64,000 nucleotides of DNA from Eumeta japonica (Eukaryota; Arthropoda; Insecta; Lepidoptera; Psychidae). Where the stretch lies: the NCBI GenBank assembly GCA_005406025.1, contig BGZK01000076.1, positions 682,001 to 746,000 of the forward strand, written 5' to 3'. Below, in pieces: positions 48,434 through 62,225 of the stretch. Every line of letters starts with the position of its first letter. Positions within the stretch are counted from its first letter, which is position 1. The position numbers and the translations under genes are program-made. Below the pieces are notes generated by a model. The model made no database searches. It was not told where the DNA came from and saw nothing but the letters and a program-made list of their open reading frames with translations.

Positions 48434-48535
48434 CCAATGAGTTTACATGAAACAAACGATAGATGTCAGTGAAGCAAGAATTACGCAAAAAAAATGTGTC
48501 ATGTACAAATCTGTTCTGTCTACTCTTATAGAAAA
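48434..48535 (+). mobile_element. RTE 3'-terminal fragment abutting another repeat
   Basis: AAACCAATGAGTTTACATGA, GATGTCAGTGAAGCAAGAAT and AATCTGTTCTGTCTACTC match the 45803 fragment. It ends directly at the ACTAGCTTCTACCCGCGGCT start of the next element, so the two are nested or were joined at insertion. Confidence 0.65.
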
Positions 48536-49940
48536 CTAGCTTCTACCCGCGGCTTCGCCCGCGTGGACTTTGAACACATTCTTTTATCTTATGTATCGAC
48601 CGTTTACGATCTCAATCCCAATCCTGATTTCGATACCGATTTGTCTCACTTTTGACTTTGATCGCGGTCTCGCTTTTATTCAGAACCCGGTCTCGGACTA
48701 AGTAGATTAGGGTTAAGAAGCCCCGCTCTCATTTCTGACCTCGACACCGTTCCTTATTCCGATTCCGAACGTGTTCTTGGTTCTAATTTTAATTCCACAC
48801 TCGATTCCAACCATGGTTCCATTCTCGATTCCGTGCTCATCCGGTCTCGACTTTCGATTCTGCTCTTCGTCTTGTCTGTAATATCGATGCCGCTACCGCT
48901 CACGGTTCTGATTTAAACGGAGCTACTACCAAAAAGCGCCTCAATCTGCAACATTTCTTCTAACATATTTGCCTGCACTGCCTACTGCCGAGGCTTCATC
49001 ACAGATGAGAGACCAAGAACAAATACAGGTGGGAAGTGATCCCAATTCAATATTCGAAATCAGGTACCTACCATAATCTCTTTGATTTTCAAATCAAATT
49101 CAAATCACAATCAAATCAACATTTGATTGTGAACATCATTAAGTTTGATTATATATTTTTTACTATCGGTTGGCGCCCATTAATTACACTGTAATCATGT
49201 ACAATGTTTATCATATGTTTCAATTGATAAAACAAGTAATTTAGACCTAAGTTGAACCCTATTATATGTCAGAGGTCACATAAAAAACAAACATACGCTC
49301 TGAACCTCATGTCTCATTGAACATAAATGAAATATTCTGTATTGTTTCTTTATGCTTTTGTTTACTTATATTGACAAACACTCACAAATAAAAAATTCAG
49401 CTATACATAAATTATAAAAAACATACACACATGCCAAAAAACAGATAGACAGATAGCCTAGCCTAGACAGGTAACCTATTATTTACGCAATCGGTACACA
49501 AGTCGGTACACAAATTTTCATCAAGATCAGTGAAATCTTTTTTAATTATAAAAAAACGTACAGATAGATAAACAGACAAACAGAAAAACCGGAAAACAAT
49601 AGCCTACCACGAAATCAAATGTTGTTACTGTATACCAATTTTAATCATAATCGGTCAAACCGTTCTTACGTCAAAAAACATAGACAGACAGACACACAGT
49701 AAAACAACAGACAGTGGCCTATCATGTGCGCAACTACATTTTATTATTGTATACCAATTTTCATTTCGATCATCCGAGACGTTTTGAGTTATAAGAAGAC
49801 ATACAGACAGACAGACAGACAAAAATAAAAAAAAATTGTAGAACGTGAATCACTGCATCATAAAATGATTATCTATCACAAAATTAGGTGAAAAAAAATA
49901 AATGTACAGACAGAGCTAATAGATTTATATAGTGGTATAG
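48536..49940 (+). mobile_element. dispersed lepidopteran repeat, copy 3 (longest)
   Basis: It starts ACTAGCTTCTACCCGCGGCT followed by TCGCCCGCGTGGA, the best-preserved form of the opening seen at 6488 and 14998. A TCTCGATTCC-type degenerate body follows (48610-48930). Then come three diverged ~125-bp units, each with ACCAATTTTCAT..ATCA, a GTTTT/GTTCTTA..A block and an ACAGACAGACAGAC run (49500, 49630, 49750). It ends GATTTATATAGTGGTATAGA. No protein frame survives. The layout is that of a non-LTR 3' region or a non-autonomous derivative. Confidence 0.65.
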
Positions 49941-52269
49941 ATAAGCTTTATAATAGGAAAAAATAATTCATCGATTAACATAATTGACAAATAATTATAT
50001 TTAATTTGAATAATTATAAAAATAAATAATATTTAAGGTATAATTGTCCCACAAAGACTTGGCTGAATTTATTTCATTTGATCATTTGATTGACCGTTTA
50101 CATAAAAAAACAGACGTACGATAAACAGAAAAAGATAAAGATATAGTATCGCCATAGGAGATAACTATCGCATATCATTAATATTAAAATGTCGCCATTG
50201 CGGTTTCTATGCATTGTTTTAACGTGTGTCTCACGATACCATCCTAAAGGGTTCTTCGATATAAAACGAAAATAACATTATTAACGTAAACGATGGCAGC
50301 CCTAGCCAGCCGAACCGACCGGCGCGCATACACATCGGTTATATTTATAGCTCTTTATCGACCACTGTTATATCGATGCTATTTTTGTAGCAGGAAAAAC
50401 ACAGCGCTCGCTTCACCGACTCGAGAATATTAATATGTTAGAGCTCCATCTATTAATAGACGTCGGCGTGTTTGTCAGAAAATTAATATGAACACAGTTT
50501 TCAGGGACGGAAAACCACATGTTAATTATCGTTTTGTAATGAACGTATCCGAATATAATACGCGTGATATGCACAAAACCGGTGCTGCGTGTCGCAATAG
50601 CGTGAGCATTCAATTGGGTATTGTCCGTTTAAAACTTGGTAGGATCGAGTGGTACACGATTTGTGAACGAAAAACAAACAATACGCTAGTTTTAATGAGA
50701 CAAATTTCATAAGACAAGTATTGTCAAGTACCTAATACATTTTAACGCAGAGCCTAAGCACAATATTCAAAGATTTGACAATTGAATAAAAAAAATTACG
50801 TAAAACTATAATATTTCAATCTGATTCGTGTCCATTCTGTTAATAGTGGACTTGCAGTTTAATTTTCCTTAACAAATCAGATTGTTTTGTTTTCAATATA
50901 TCTAAATACCAATTTCTACATGTCCATATATAGAGTACAAAAAGTATAAAAATAGATGAATAGAGTTAGTAGTAGTTAGTACAGTAGTTATTTAGTACAG
51001 TAGCTATTTTTAATACACATGCTTTGACACAAACAAATCATTTCCCACAAGTTATTTGAAGATAATAATACGGTTGTACGTATTGCGTATTATATATTGA
51101 CAAAGGAGACCAGTTAAATGAACTCGCCATCGCTTAGTAGGTACGTGTTCATTATATTTCCATTTTATAGCGTATATCTTGTTTTGTTTAATGGAAAATT
51201 ACGAAACGGCAAAAATATAAATGTATTTTTACAGCGATAGGGTAATTTATTGTATCGACAATAAACAGCGTTAAATTCCTTATCGTCGCGTTTATCGGCG
51301 GTGCATGCGCGCGCGACGATTGCCACCGGCCGATCATCGACATTTCGTATTGTCTCGCCATATTTGCTCAATGTAGATCGGAGCCACCTAATAAAAAGTC
51401 ATCGTCGTAACACAAATGATCTAATTAACCCACGACCAAAACCCATTGCAGAAAAAAAACATTTCAATTTATGCTGTAAATTCAACCGTATTTAAAGACT
51501 ACAATATCTGTATTTAATTCGATAGAAAAAAAAACAATTATTAGTCTCCCATATGCGAATGGTCTCCTGTTCGTGTTTCGTAATGCAAGCGATGCCGGTT
51601 GTTTGTATCATTTATTGTTAATTGTTTATGGAAATTTAATTACTTACGTAGAATTAAATATATATATATATTTATTTATTACTATTAAAAGCCAAAGAGA
51701 AAAAGCGCCAAATGTCACAAACCATTAGCAAGAAATTCAAATTATTAAAAAAAAAATGGTACACGGGTACAACACAAGCGAAGCGCTACTACGTAGTTTT
51801 GAGAAAGGAAAGATATTTTCCAAATTTCGCAGATTTTCGAAGGTTTACGAGTATGTTTTTCTATTTTATGTATAAGCCGTTGATATAATATTTATAAAGC
51901 GTTCACAAATCTGTTTGAGTGTGTGCTGACGGTAACAAACCGCACGCTAATAGGGGAAAGGTCAACGGTGACGGTGACGCTTTTTCAAGTTCACAGAGAC
52001 GATGTGGTTACTTACGGTTTACTCCTCGGCAGCCGAATGCACAACGACGCTAAAGTAGTTTTATTTCGAAAGGAAGATCTGGAACGAAACGACTTTGTAT
52101 ACAAACGCTGGCACCGTATTTTTGTGATAACCAGCGTGCAGCCGTAAAAAAAAATCTCAAACGAGATTTATTTTAACATAGATCGTGGTCACCGAAGTCT
52201 AAAAAGAGAAAAGCCGAATAGGAAAATTCTTAGGCTGTCACATAACGGCGGTAAACACAAAGTTGCGCA

Positions 52270-52450
52270 ACCAGGCTGGGTCCGGTTGCGCAAACGATAG
52301 CCCAGAAGGCCGCCGCGCGCGCCCCGTGCGCTCGAAGCTGCTGCGGACGCGCGCCACCGGTTACTTATGTCACGTCTAAAATTAGACTGCACTTGTCTCG
52401 CCTTCGCACTTAACTTAATTGCTCTCCAGCGTGCGCAGGCGGCGGGCTGT
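52270..52450. promoter_or_regulatory. small GC-rich island
   Basis: GGCCGCCGCGCGCGCCCCGTG and CGTGCGCAGGCGGCGGGC segments. There is no gene evidence. Confidence 0.25.
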
Positions 52451-55400
52451 GTTTACTTTGTCGCTTCGTCGGTTATTCGCAAATGGATAACACTACAATA
52501 GAAATACGATATTTTATTTCTTTATACCGATATCAGTATACAGAACTAAAAATTGAAATTTGTTCTTTGGGATGTTAGGTTTAGAACTATAAAATATTCC
52601 CAATATTCTTAATAACACGTGCACCTATTATAATGATATTTTACCATTATTACTAACTAAAGCTAAATTATCTTGTGTGGAATAATCATTGTAAAATTGA
52701 TCTGTTTTGGGTGTTAAATTTATCAGGGGTTTAAATTAGCGTTTTCAAGGCGAAAAATTTAAAATTTTCAATAAGTATTTCAGTTTCATTTTCAGGTGGA
52801 GGAAAATGAATCGGAGATCGGAAGAATAGAAAAGTCGGATCCCGTTTTCCCGGATTTCATAATTACTTTACTATTTAAGTTGCAACTCACTAACGTCGTG
52901 ATAAAAAAAAATACCTCTTTCATTGATGCAAGCAAATATATAAGGCACATGAATATACGGCGGTCGGTGTTGAGGAAAAGCGTGCTCTATATAAAACTTT
53001 AAAACGCCGCATAAAACCTCCCGTGTCCTTTTTGTACAGACTCGTGTAAAGGAAAAACACGTAACTATCACAGCCGTAATACGCACAGCCGAGCATCGCT
53101 TTATTTATGATGCATCAATGCAGCCAAAGTTAGTTGACCTTGGTTGCGGATGCGTTTCATATCGTCGACGAGTTGGATTTTAACGCCGCTTAGGAACAAT
53201 AATTATTATTCTTCATAATTTGTTAGATAGCGCTACTTTCAAAACTGTCGAAATCAAACTTGATAGAGATTATTTGGGCCATGATATTCAAATACGATAT
53301 CCATGCGCGATATGTATTAAACTGCTCGATGTTTTGCTTCTTACTCAACATTCAGTTTGGAAAAAAGGCCGTAAGCACTGTATCCCTAATCCAAGCAAAT
53401 ATATATAAGCTTGCCTAAATATTGGGAATACGATAGTGCATGATTATGGCGACCGCGTAATTGAACTTACAAACTGCTACGCTATAAGAAAATATTCTTC
53501 CTCTTTAGACAGAGCAATAGAGGAGAAGAAGGAATTTTACAACTTTGTTATATATTTTATTGATGAATAATAAGTGATGATAATTTTTTGTACGAAAAGC
53601 ACATTTTAATCGAAATCGAAATATTGAAGAAATACACTAATAAAAAATTAAGGAATCGGCAACCGAATGGCGACGTTATACCGTTAGCTGTAATTAAAAG
53701 CGATGATAACACGCACTGATCCAAAACGTCCATAACATTAAACAATGTCATAGAACAACAGAGCAAAAGAGACACACACTCTGTGGAAGTACGTACCACA
53801 TATTGAGTACTCAATTTCACGAGTCGCTAGTTCTGTACTTGGCCTTTCGTTAATCGCCTAAAAATGCACCAGTTCGTACGACTTACTGTCTGTGTAAAGT
53901 GATGTCTTTCCAAGCCAATGAATTTACCTGTAACAGAAACACGTAACTTTATGCAAGTATTTCACATTTATTAACAAAGTAAAAAAAAAGTCTCATTTGG
54001 TGCTTTTGTTTCAAAAGTAAAATTATCTTGCAGATCCTGTACAACCAGTAGTAGATTTTTGTACAACTCTATCGAATCTATGATATAATATTTTTTTATA
54101 TACGGAGAAATGCAAGAACAAAAAGGAATTTAGACGAATCTTATAGTATAGTGGTCGAAAATATGTATAAAATTTAACAGGGTTAAGTTAGGAAAATTGT
54201 CGTTAAATCATCAAAATCCGGACATTGATTCGATTGACTTCACATATTACATTTTTTTTTCAAACGCTGTTGAAGTGTTCGCGATACGTTACAGTACAAG
54301 CGCCAACTGTATATATAGGTTAGGATAGGTCACACTGAAGCGCCTTCTCTACTTCCTGTCTATGCCGATCATACACCGAGATCTAAAATATTATATATAA
54401 AGACTTGCCACCAATACCGTTCCGCAGTTTTTAAGTTAGTTATCGCCCATTCAACAAACTTTTATTATTTCAGGCTCGATAGCTGAATGCGAATTTCGTA
54501 ACTCGATAACTGTAAATAAAACAAAGGGATAGGGCACCTATCCGTTCGCGTGGTGTTTGTTGTAGTTCGCGAGGCACGCCTAAGATACGCTTCGGGAACG
54601 CAACACTCGTAACTGTTTTAGTCTGTATTTTCCGATATCGCATTACCGTACACGGTACCGGTTAATCTAAACTTCATCCGTTTAAAGTTTGAGAGCGATG
54701 CCAAAATGAATAGTGATTAACACCGACGACGTTCGCATCAAATCTGCGAGTCTAATTGACTTCAATCGCTGCATACGAATGTCGAGATACTTTCATTCAT
54801 ACGTTTTTATCATTTATTTTATCACCTGAAATATGTGACAGGTATTAAATTGTGAATGAAAACGGCGATGGCTTGCGTGCGAACGCAAGAACGAAGTAGC
54901 GTACTGGCGCTAATGAAGCGATTACCATATCGGCAAATCCGAGAGGTTCACATATATAATATTTAATCGTATGATGTGGTTGCTTGTTAATAATACGAGC
55001 ATCGAGGCGACTTTTTTTTCCTTGTTACTTCCACATTGAGCTAGCGTGTTAACATAAAAACGCGGCCAGTGCCGGTAGATGCTGTGTTCAGGAAGCTCTC
55101 CCGACTATAAATATTGTAACAGAAATAATCCGCATTCACTTGATGAAATATGTTGAAAGATGACTGCTTAAATACAGCTTTAATACGATCCGGCGAATGG
55201 TTTGGAACATTTATGTATTAGTCTAAAAGCTTATTTTCACAGATATTTGCTTATAATTTTATTTTAATGTTACTGCTTTTCAATGAAATGCTGGCAATCT
55301 CTAGATACTTTTATTAATAAAAAAAAAAAGCCGTTCTCCTCGTCTTCCGTGTCATAGCTCCCGTACCCTTTGAAATCGACCCGTTGAAGTTCCTTCTTCC

Positions 55401-55499
55401 TGTTCCTATCCGAGTGGTCGCTGGCCTATCGCAATCTTTTTAACGCCTCCAATTTCCATAATACGTTTCAATAAAAAACATTAATAGCATTTCAAACGC

Positions 55500-55830
55500 C
55501 TTATACAACGCGGGCATCCCGAGATTGGTTCGTAGATGGGCGCGCGGGCGGCGCGGGGTCGCGCCACCGCCCGAAATAAACTCGCAAAAACTCGCACACG
55601 GAAATCCTATTTGGCCCGGCGCGGAAATAGAACGACCAAAGCGGCGGTCGCGTGCAGTCCGCGTCGATTTTCGTCGCTCGGACGCGAAATCTCTCTCCGA
55701 GTGAACAGTTCATTCCGCATATGCATATGGTTTCTTTGCATACGACACCTCTGACGCTATGGCAGACGGTTGTAGGGAAGACGATCGATTGTAGTCGTCC
55801 TCTCCCCCCGTGAAAGTGCCCGAATAGCCA
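55500..55830. promoter_or_regulatory. GC-rich island with repeated GAAATAg cores
   Basis: CpG-rich DNA contains CCCGAAATAAACTCG (55570), GCGGAAATAGAACGACC (55621) and GCCCGAATAGCCACG (55818). Each is an A/T core in GC flanks, as in the other islands. The similar text at 32787 and 43916 suggests a shared binding motif. Confidence 0.3.
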
Positions 55831-56829
55831 CGCTGCGTAGCCGGTGGAAAGTTTAATTCGACGGTGAGAAGCCTTCGACCGTCCACTTCTCACGGCATAC
55901 ACGACACCGCCGAGAGCCGAAAGAATCCTGTTAAACAATCGTCGTTACTTTGAAATACGAATATCGGGTTCGATAGGTCGATGACTATTCGAGCTAAGTC
56001 TATTTCTATTTTGTGAATTAGGGTAACTTCGAGAATATGAAGTTGTGGCCGACCATTTAAAAAAACGCGACTTTAAATAATGTCGCCATCATCTTAATGG
56101 TTAGTTGCCGGGAGATTCAAGGAAAGGTTTCCGTTTTATAAAAATAACATAATCGGCATAAGTATACGCATCCTCATAAAAAATAGTGTGTGTGAATACT
56201 AATTGTTAACTACCGCGAGTGGTTTTAATCACGACAAACTAACGAAATAAATAAAGGTTTATTGGCGTGGCAACTTAATTTTCTTTACATTCGTGGAATG
56301 AAGTAACTAGGAATACGCCGTGTCATGTAATATAATGTATGGTAATGCATTACGTAACTAGTACCGAGTTGTGAAAATTTTCCATTTTCTATTTAAAATG
56401 CATTAAATAATGACAATGATCCGTCGGAATAGCAATAATGCCAGCTACACGAAAACCTTGACAGTCGTCGCTAACGAAGGCAGCAAGCCAATATATAAAT
56501 AGAGCTGACCGACAAGCACGACGATTTGTTAATTTTGAAATCAGCTGCATTTGGATGTATTTGAAATTATTTTTTAAAATCAACATAAAATGTGATAAAA
56601 CCAGAAAACATATCGATGCCGACAGCAAAACAAGAAATTGAGATTATGAATACATATTTCATTTACTACTATAAAAATTAATACAACAATAAAAATAAGA
56701 CATTTTTTTAATAACTGTGCCGAACCATAAGATTTAAATAAAAACTTAAACATTTGCTTAAAGGCAAATATTTGAGACCTTTGCATCGGCACATCATCGT
56801 TTCGTATATCCTATCCACCCAGACTTTAG

Positions 56830-57115
56830 ACTCCCCGGCGAGCCGTGCCGCGGCCGATGGTATCAGCGTATCCCACTGACCGGACGATAAGCAGTTCCGG
56901 CGCGGTCGTCACCCTTCCTCTGCGGAGTGCGGCGTGGGACGCCGCATTGTCCCGACACCGGCTGCGCGTTCCTTGTCGCGTATGACGCGGTCACAGCATC
57001 TCGGACGGACGCACAGACGCTACGGACGTAAGACGGGAGATCTATTGAGAATCTGCAGCATCTATCACGCCATCTGGGAAGTTCCCATCGGACGCATGTC
57101 TCGGACGGTGCACGG
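56830..57115. promoter_or_regulatory. GC-rich island
   Basis: Evenly GC-rich DNA with no CpG extremes and no recognisable protein on either strand. It could be an old transposon exon fragment or a regulatory region. Confidence 0.2.
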
Positions 57116-59385
57116 ATCAACTGATAATATATGATCGGATAAGAGATCACTTATTTACTCGATCAATAAGTATCTCATGTAGTTGATTAAATTCTTTTTG
57201 CATACGAACATTATTATGTATATTGTATACAAGAAGCTAAGAGGGTTCGCTTTTATTAAATTTTCATTATCTCTTGTCTATTTTATAACAATACAGCCCC
57301 CTATAGTCAATACGTTGTATTTTCTTATAGATAACAATATGAAATACAGAAAAATAAATTGAGACAACCTTTAAATATCCTATTAAAAATTCTTCGGTGC
57401 CGGGTATCCAAGCAAATTCGAAAGCTATGTTAACGACGGGGGTCGATCTAACTTAAGGGCTTTTTCGCCTGCAGCCCGAGGCCCTGTGGATATAAAGGGC
57501 CCCCCATCCCCCCTTGAAAACAATAGACGATACTTGTTGTGAAGTAAAAAAAATATCTAAATAAAAATCTATCATAAGATTGGCAACCCTGAGACCAATC
57601 AACCCGCGTGTGCGTCTATCGAACAGAACAGAGAATTCCCAATCGCTTTTTTTTTTCGGTCAATGTATTTTCGATCGTGCGTGTTTATCACGGGGAATTG
57701 GCAAAATGTATATATAACCTGTCAATGTCTTTCAATAATGTCGTATAGTTGCTATTTGTATACACAGACACGAGGCAATATTAAATAAATAAAATATTTT
57801 ATTGTCTTATTTTATTTACATAAGGTATATGCTGGTCGTTAAAAATTAACTTTTTTGCGACGCTCCCTACGAAGATTCTTTTGTTGAGGAAACGCTAGGA
57901 TTTTTATTCTAAACAACACATACCATACCTTTTTGGATATTTTTCTTGACAGATATTATTTTATCTAAAATTAAAGCAATTCTGGAACCCAAATAAATAA
58001 AAACCCAAAAAGAAAATAAAACTTCAAAATTTTTTTCGCATGGTGCTTTCTTTCGTATTTTTTATATTTTTCTTCTATAATTATTTAAGGTTTGAATAAT
58101 TGTTCTTCATCTTTTTGAACAAATCATTGTACTGTCGATTAATTTTACGCCTCGCTCTGAAACATCGTTCACAACTGACAAGTTAGTTATGGTTTCCAAA
58201 CAGTCCTGATGATTAGTATCTTCTTACTAGTTTCAATTTTTTTTTCATCCAGCTTATATTTAGATCAAATTAAAAAAGAAAATCGATAGAGTTCACATTA
58301 ACAAACTGTTTTAATCCTTGTTCGAATGATTTTGGAATATCTAAGCAAGATACTTCAGCTTTCCTAGAAATTCCTATTTAACTGTTGTCTACTGAATCAC
58401 GTTTCTCAGTATCGTGTGATAATTTGAACAACTATTCAGTTTTCTTTTTTGTTTGTGTATCTATATTATCAACAACAAAGAAGATATTACCAAAAAAAAA
58501 CACGATTTTACCAAAACTCTATTTAGATCGTCTTGAGGCACTTGTTGTTTTAAATAAAAAAAAATCCTAGTGTCTTCTTATCAAAAAGAAGCTTTTTAGA
58601 GGACGCCGCAAAAAATTTAATTTTTAACGGCCAGTATACATCACTATAGAAAACAGTTTCTTGACAAAATGACAGCTGAATAATCAGTAGGTCCCTGAGT
58701 AGCATTAGCTCACGGCCCCAAAAGTTCACCATCCTCCCCTGATTATCGAAAACCATAGACCGTCGGCGATCAGACAAGACAGAAAGCGCCTGCTCCGCTT
58801 TTATCTTTTCAGATTATTGTCACCGGCGGGACAGCGACGAGTTCCTACTTCCCGCGCGAAATGCGATCACGGGGACCACCTGCCGATGGATAGCACGCAT
58901 CATTTTGAAGACAGGCGCTGGACATACCCAACGACGCACCCGTAGATGTGACTATCTCGAGCAAGTCGGGGAAAAACAAAAGGTTAATCTAAAAAAATAG
59001 ATAGTGATTCATAACGTACGCTTCGTGGAAGTCGTGAATCAAGTATTATTTTTAATTTATTACACGTTCAAAGAAATAATAAAAATCATCATTACGATTT
59101 GCATATTAAAACTTATAGTTAACGCTAACCGAACTGCGTTATAACTTTTTGGTAGGTATTTTCGTTTTGCACTACACGTCGGCCGTCTCGCGCGTTCATT
59201 TATAGAACGTCTGCGAAGCTTTTGCGTCAAAGCCTATTATTATCGCTGTTGCAAAACTCATTATCTCTTATCTGAAACGGCTGAAACTGGCAGAAATAAA
59301 ATAATACTGACTTCTGGGGCGACTTAAGTCATTACGTGACAGACCAATAGGTAACTCAAGTGCTATTTGTAAGGTACGGTAACAG

Positions 59386-59393
59386 TGACGTCA
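59386..59393. promoter_or_regulatory. perfect CRE palindrome TGACGTCA
   Basis: An isolated CRE in the context CAGTGACGTCACAC, in otherwise AT-rich DNA. A chance match is possible, since about one copy of any given 8-mer is expected in a window this size. Confidence 0.25.
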
Positions 59394-60829
59394 CACTAGA
59401 AGGACATGGAAGAAATACATTGAAGAATTATGGAAACAACAGAAAGTCGGTTAAAAAATACGACAATCGGATATTGATATCGGAGATATACTACCTATCG
59501 GTAACAAGCATCAACATGTCAATGAAGAAGATCACAATTAATATTTTTTTTTATGAAGCAAATATTCACTTGTAATTTATTCATCGGCAGAATTCGCACC
59601 AACATAACATAAGGTATCTATCTATCTATGAAAACTGTGGCCGATGGAAGTTCATCAAATCAAGTTTAATAAGATCGTCTTATATTTAAGGTTTCGAAAA
59701 AACAATTGAATGAAAAAAATATTTATATTAATTTATCGCATTGGAAAGTTTAGTTTTTAGTTCTCGATTTTTCTCAGAAAATACAAAACATGTGCACGTG
59801 GTCTCTAGTGATCCGATTCTTGGTGACTTTACTTTGTTAGTTGCCGATACACGATTTATTAGCTTCTATTAAGAGAGAAAAATACATATTACAGATACTC
59901 TTTTCAAAACCGAAATTAACATTTTATACGCAAATAGGGTCGATGTGTACCTCCAAAAAAAAATGTTTTGTCGCTCACGAGCCTTAAAAATAAGCAAACG
60001 CATGCGTGTTTTAGTATGCAGTGTTACGGTGTCCGCGGCTTACGGAACGCCATGTTTCACGTCAAATTAATTGTTTACTACTGCGTCACTTTAAAATAGA
60101 GTATAAGAAGATATAAAACAATGTTCCATTTGGCCAATTGAACAGCAGTTAATTTACAATGTAGTAGACAGAATTAGTTGTTTAACGTGAACTATCATGT
60201 TAACTAAATATATTGAACACGATATAATATCAGAATAATTCAAGCACAAAACTTTATAAATTCGACCTACTTACAATACGAAATATTAATTGTACTTCAA
60301 GTTCAAGTGGATACTTAATTACTATTACGCCGAAATTCAACGAACGACCTAAAATAACAATATTAATTTGTTTTGTTTTCACCCTTATTTTAACAGAAGC
60401 TATTCGAATAATTAAAATTAAAAAAAAACTATTTCTAAAATAACACAAAAACAACAACAATATGATTATTTTCAATTACTGATTAGCAAACAGATAAAGA
60501 CTACTAATCTGTAACATCACTATTCGTTAGTGTGATATAATATAAATCTAAAACTCAACATTCCGTGTATGAAAATAAAAATAAACATTTGATATCTTAC
60601 GTCTTAGATTAATTTTGTATTGACTTTTCATCACGATATCTACTTGAAAGTATGTAATTAAATCATTATTCAAATAACTATCATTTAATGAAAAAAAAAA
60701 CAATGGCCGGTGGAATTGTGGGGCTCGCTTAAGAAATCGATGTCGGAAAAGAGACAAACAAAAAAGGTACGCCCTATTCAGACGATCGATCTCGAGCGGA
60801 GATAAGAAATACGACCAACGAAGCAACGA

Positions 60830-60935
60830 GGGGACGAGCGTGTGCGGCGCGCGCGAGGCGGCGCGCCCCGCACACGCCGTTTTCCGGGTGCATAGCGCCG
60901 TGTGCATTGTCAGCGCTGCGGTGGATTTCCATGAG
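60830..60935. promoter_or_regulatory. small GC-rich island
   Basis: GTGTGCGGCGCGCGCGAGGCGGCGCGCCCCGCACACGCC is partly palindromic (GTGTGCGG with CCGCACAC; GGCGCGCC). There is no gene evidence. Confidence 0.3.
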
Positions 60936-61739
60936 CTAGATGCGAGTCAAATGCGCATTGTGTTTTTGGTACAATCGTTACGCTCTCTCTGTGCAATGCC
61001 AACACATAACTCACAACAAAATACTCGATTATTAGGGGCCATAAATAAAATAATACTTATAGAATTTACTTCATGAGTAAATTGTAAATTATGAAATTGG
61101 TTGTTTCTTCACGACGTAGATAAAATTATTATATAGAAACTGCCAAAAATTCAATTGTAGTTCGGGAGATTTGCGACCCCTCCATCGTAGGCTGCCGTAC
61201 TCAACCACTAGACGATCACTGCTTCACTACGAGTATACGGCAAATTTGTTCGCAGTCAGACCGACAGCAACAAATTGAATATTCGATGACGCCTAATAAT
61301 CTGTAGGTACTAATTGTTTCTTGCGATAATAAATTATGAACAAGCATTAGAATCCATATAAGAACACCTAATCTGCTTAGAAACGAAATGAAGTAAAAAA
61401 ATCGAAGACCGGAGCAGATGGTCGTATTTATCGAACACATCTAGCGAAACATATCAATAATTAAATTTTCAACTAAATCTAACCAAATCGTATAAGGTTT
61501 CGATATCTGTATATACATCGCATCTACACTATTTGATAATTTCTATTTTGTATTTCTATGTTGTTCCGTCGAACAGAAAAACACTGCATTACGTAATACC
61601 ACAGAGGCGTTAACACGAAATAACTCCGGAGGAGAAACGAGTGTTGAGAACTGCCGATAACGAACGGTGACCGAAAATTTTCCTACCGTCTCGATCTATT
61701 GTTCGATCGGCATATTGTTCGCGAAGTCCAATAGAAGCC

Positions 61740-61950
61740 GACACGCCGCGGACGTAACACGGCAAACAGCGCGGTGTTAGCACAGCTTGAGGACCGCCCG
61801 AGGCGCCGCGCGGCCGGCGGACAGACGCTTACTACAACAAATATTCTCTCATACGAATAAATTCGAACTCGCCGCTCACACTGCCACGGAGGGCGGTCGC
61901 GCTCACGCCCACCGCGGCTTAGGAGGATTTCGGCCACACGGCCCGGCTCG
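61740..61950. promoter_or_regulatory. GC-rich island
   Basis: GCCGACACGCCGCGGACG and GGCGCCGCGCGGCCGGCGG blocks lie around an AT-rich middle (61840-61865). There is no gene evidence. Confidence 0.25.
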
Positions 61951-62026
61951 GATTGTAGAGTCATCGAAACTCAAACGAGCGAATGAGGCTCGGCACGCGA
62001 GTTCCGTTACAGCATCCACGCACACC

Positions 62027-62225
62027 GTGCTGCGGTGGCTCAGCGGTTGAGATCGTCGGCTTTGAGCTGAAAGGCATTGGCTTCGATCCTGATCCTGATA
62101 CCACTCGTCTCGTGTTTCGGAGAGCGAGTTAAGCCAACGGTCCCGTCATCGCCGCGGTGGCAACGCTAGTAACCGACACTGGGCCAGCGGGAAGGGTTTA
62201 AGGTCCGAGCCTTTCAGTCTGATAT
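62027..62225 (+). mobile_element. tRNA-derived SINE
   Basis: The head GTGCTGCGGTGGCTCAGCGG has an A box (TGGCTCAGCGGT, 62036-62047), and a B box GGCTTCGATCC lies at 62079-62089. That is RNA polymerase III promoter spacing for a tRNA-derived element. An unrelated GC-rich body follows (GTGTTTCGGAGAGCG.., CTGGGCCAGCGGG). There is no clear poly(A) tail or target duplication; the end is set at the last GC-rich block. Confidence 0.65.

Noticed and set aside
49800..49825. ACAGACAGAC runs as a CRISPR-like or telomeric array
   Set aside because: The runs are the usual tails of lepidopteran non-LTR repeats; there is no repeat-spacer structure.
55501..55938. 145-codon minus-strand frame
   Set aside because: It crosses a GC-rich island, shows no domain, and is shadowed by a plus-strand frame. 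It is not supported as a gene.
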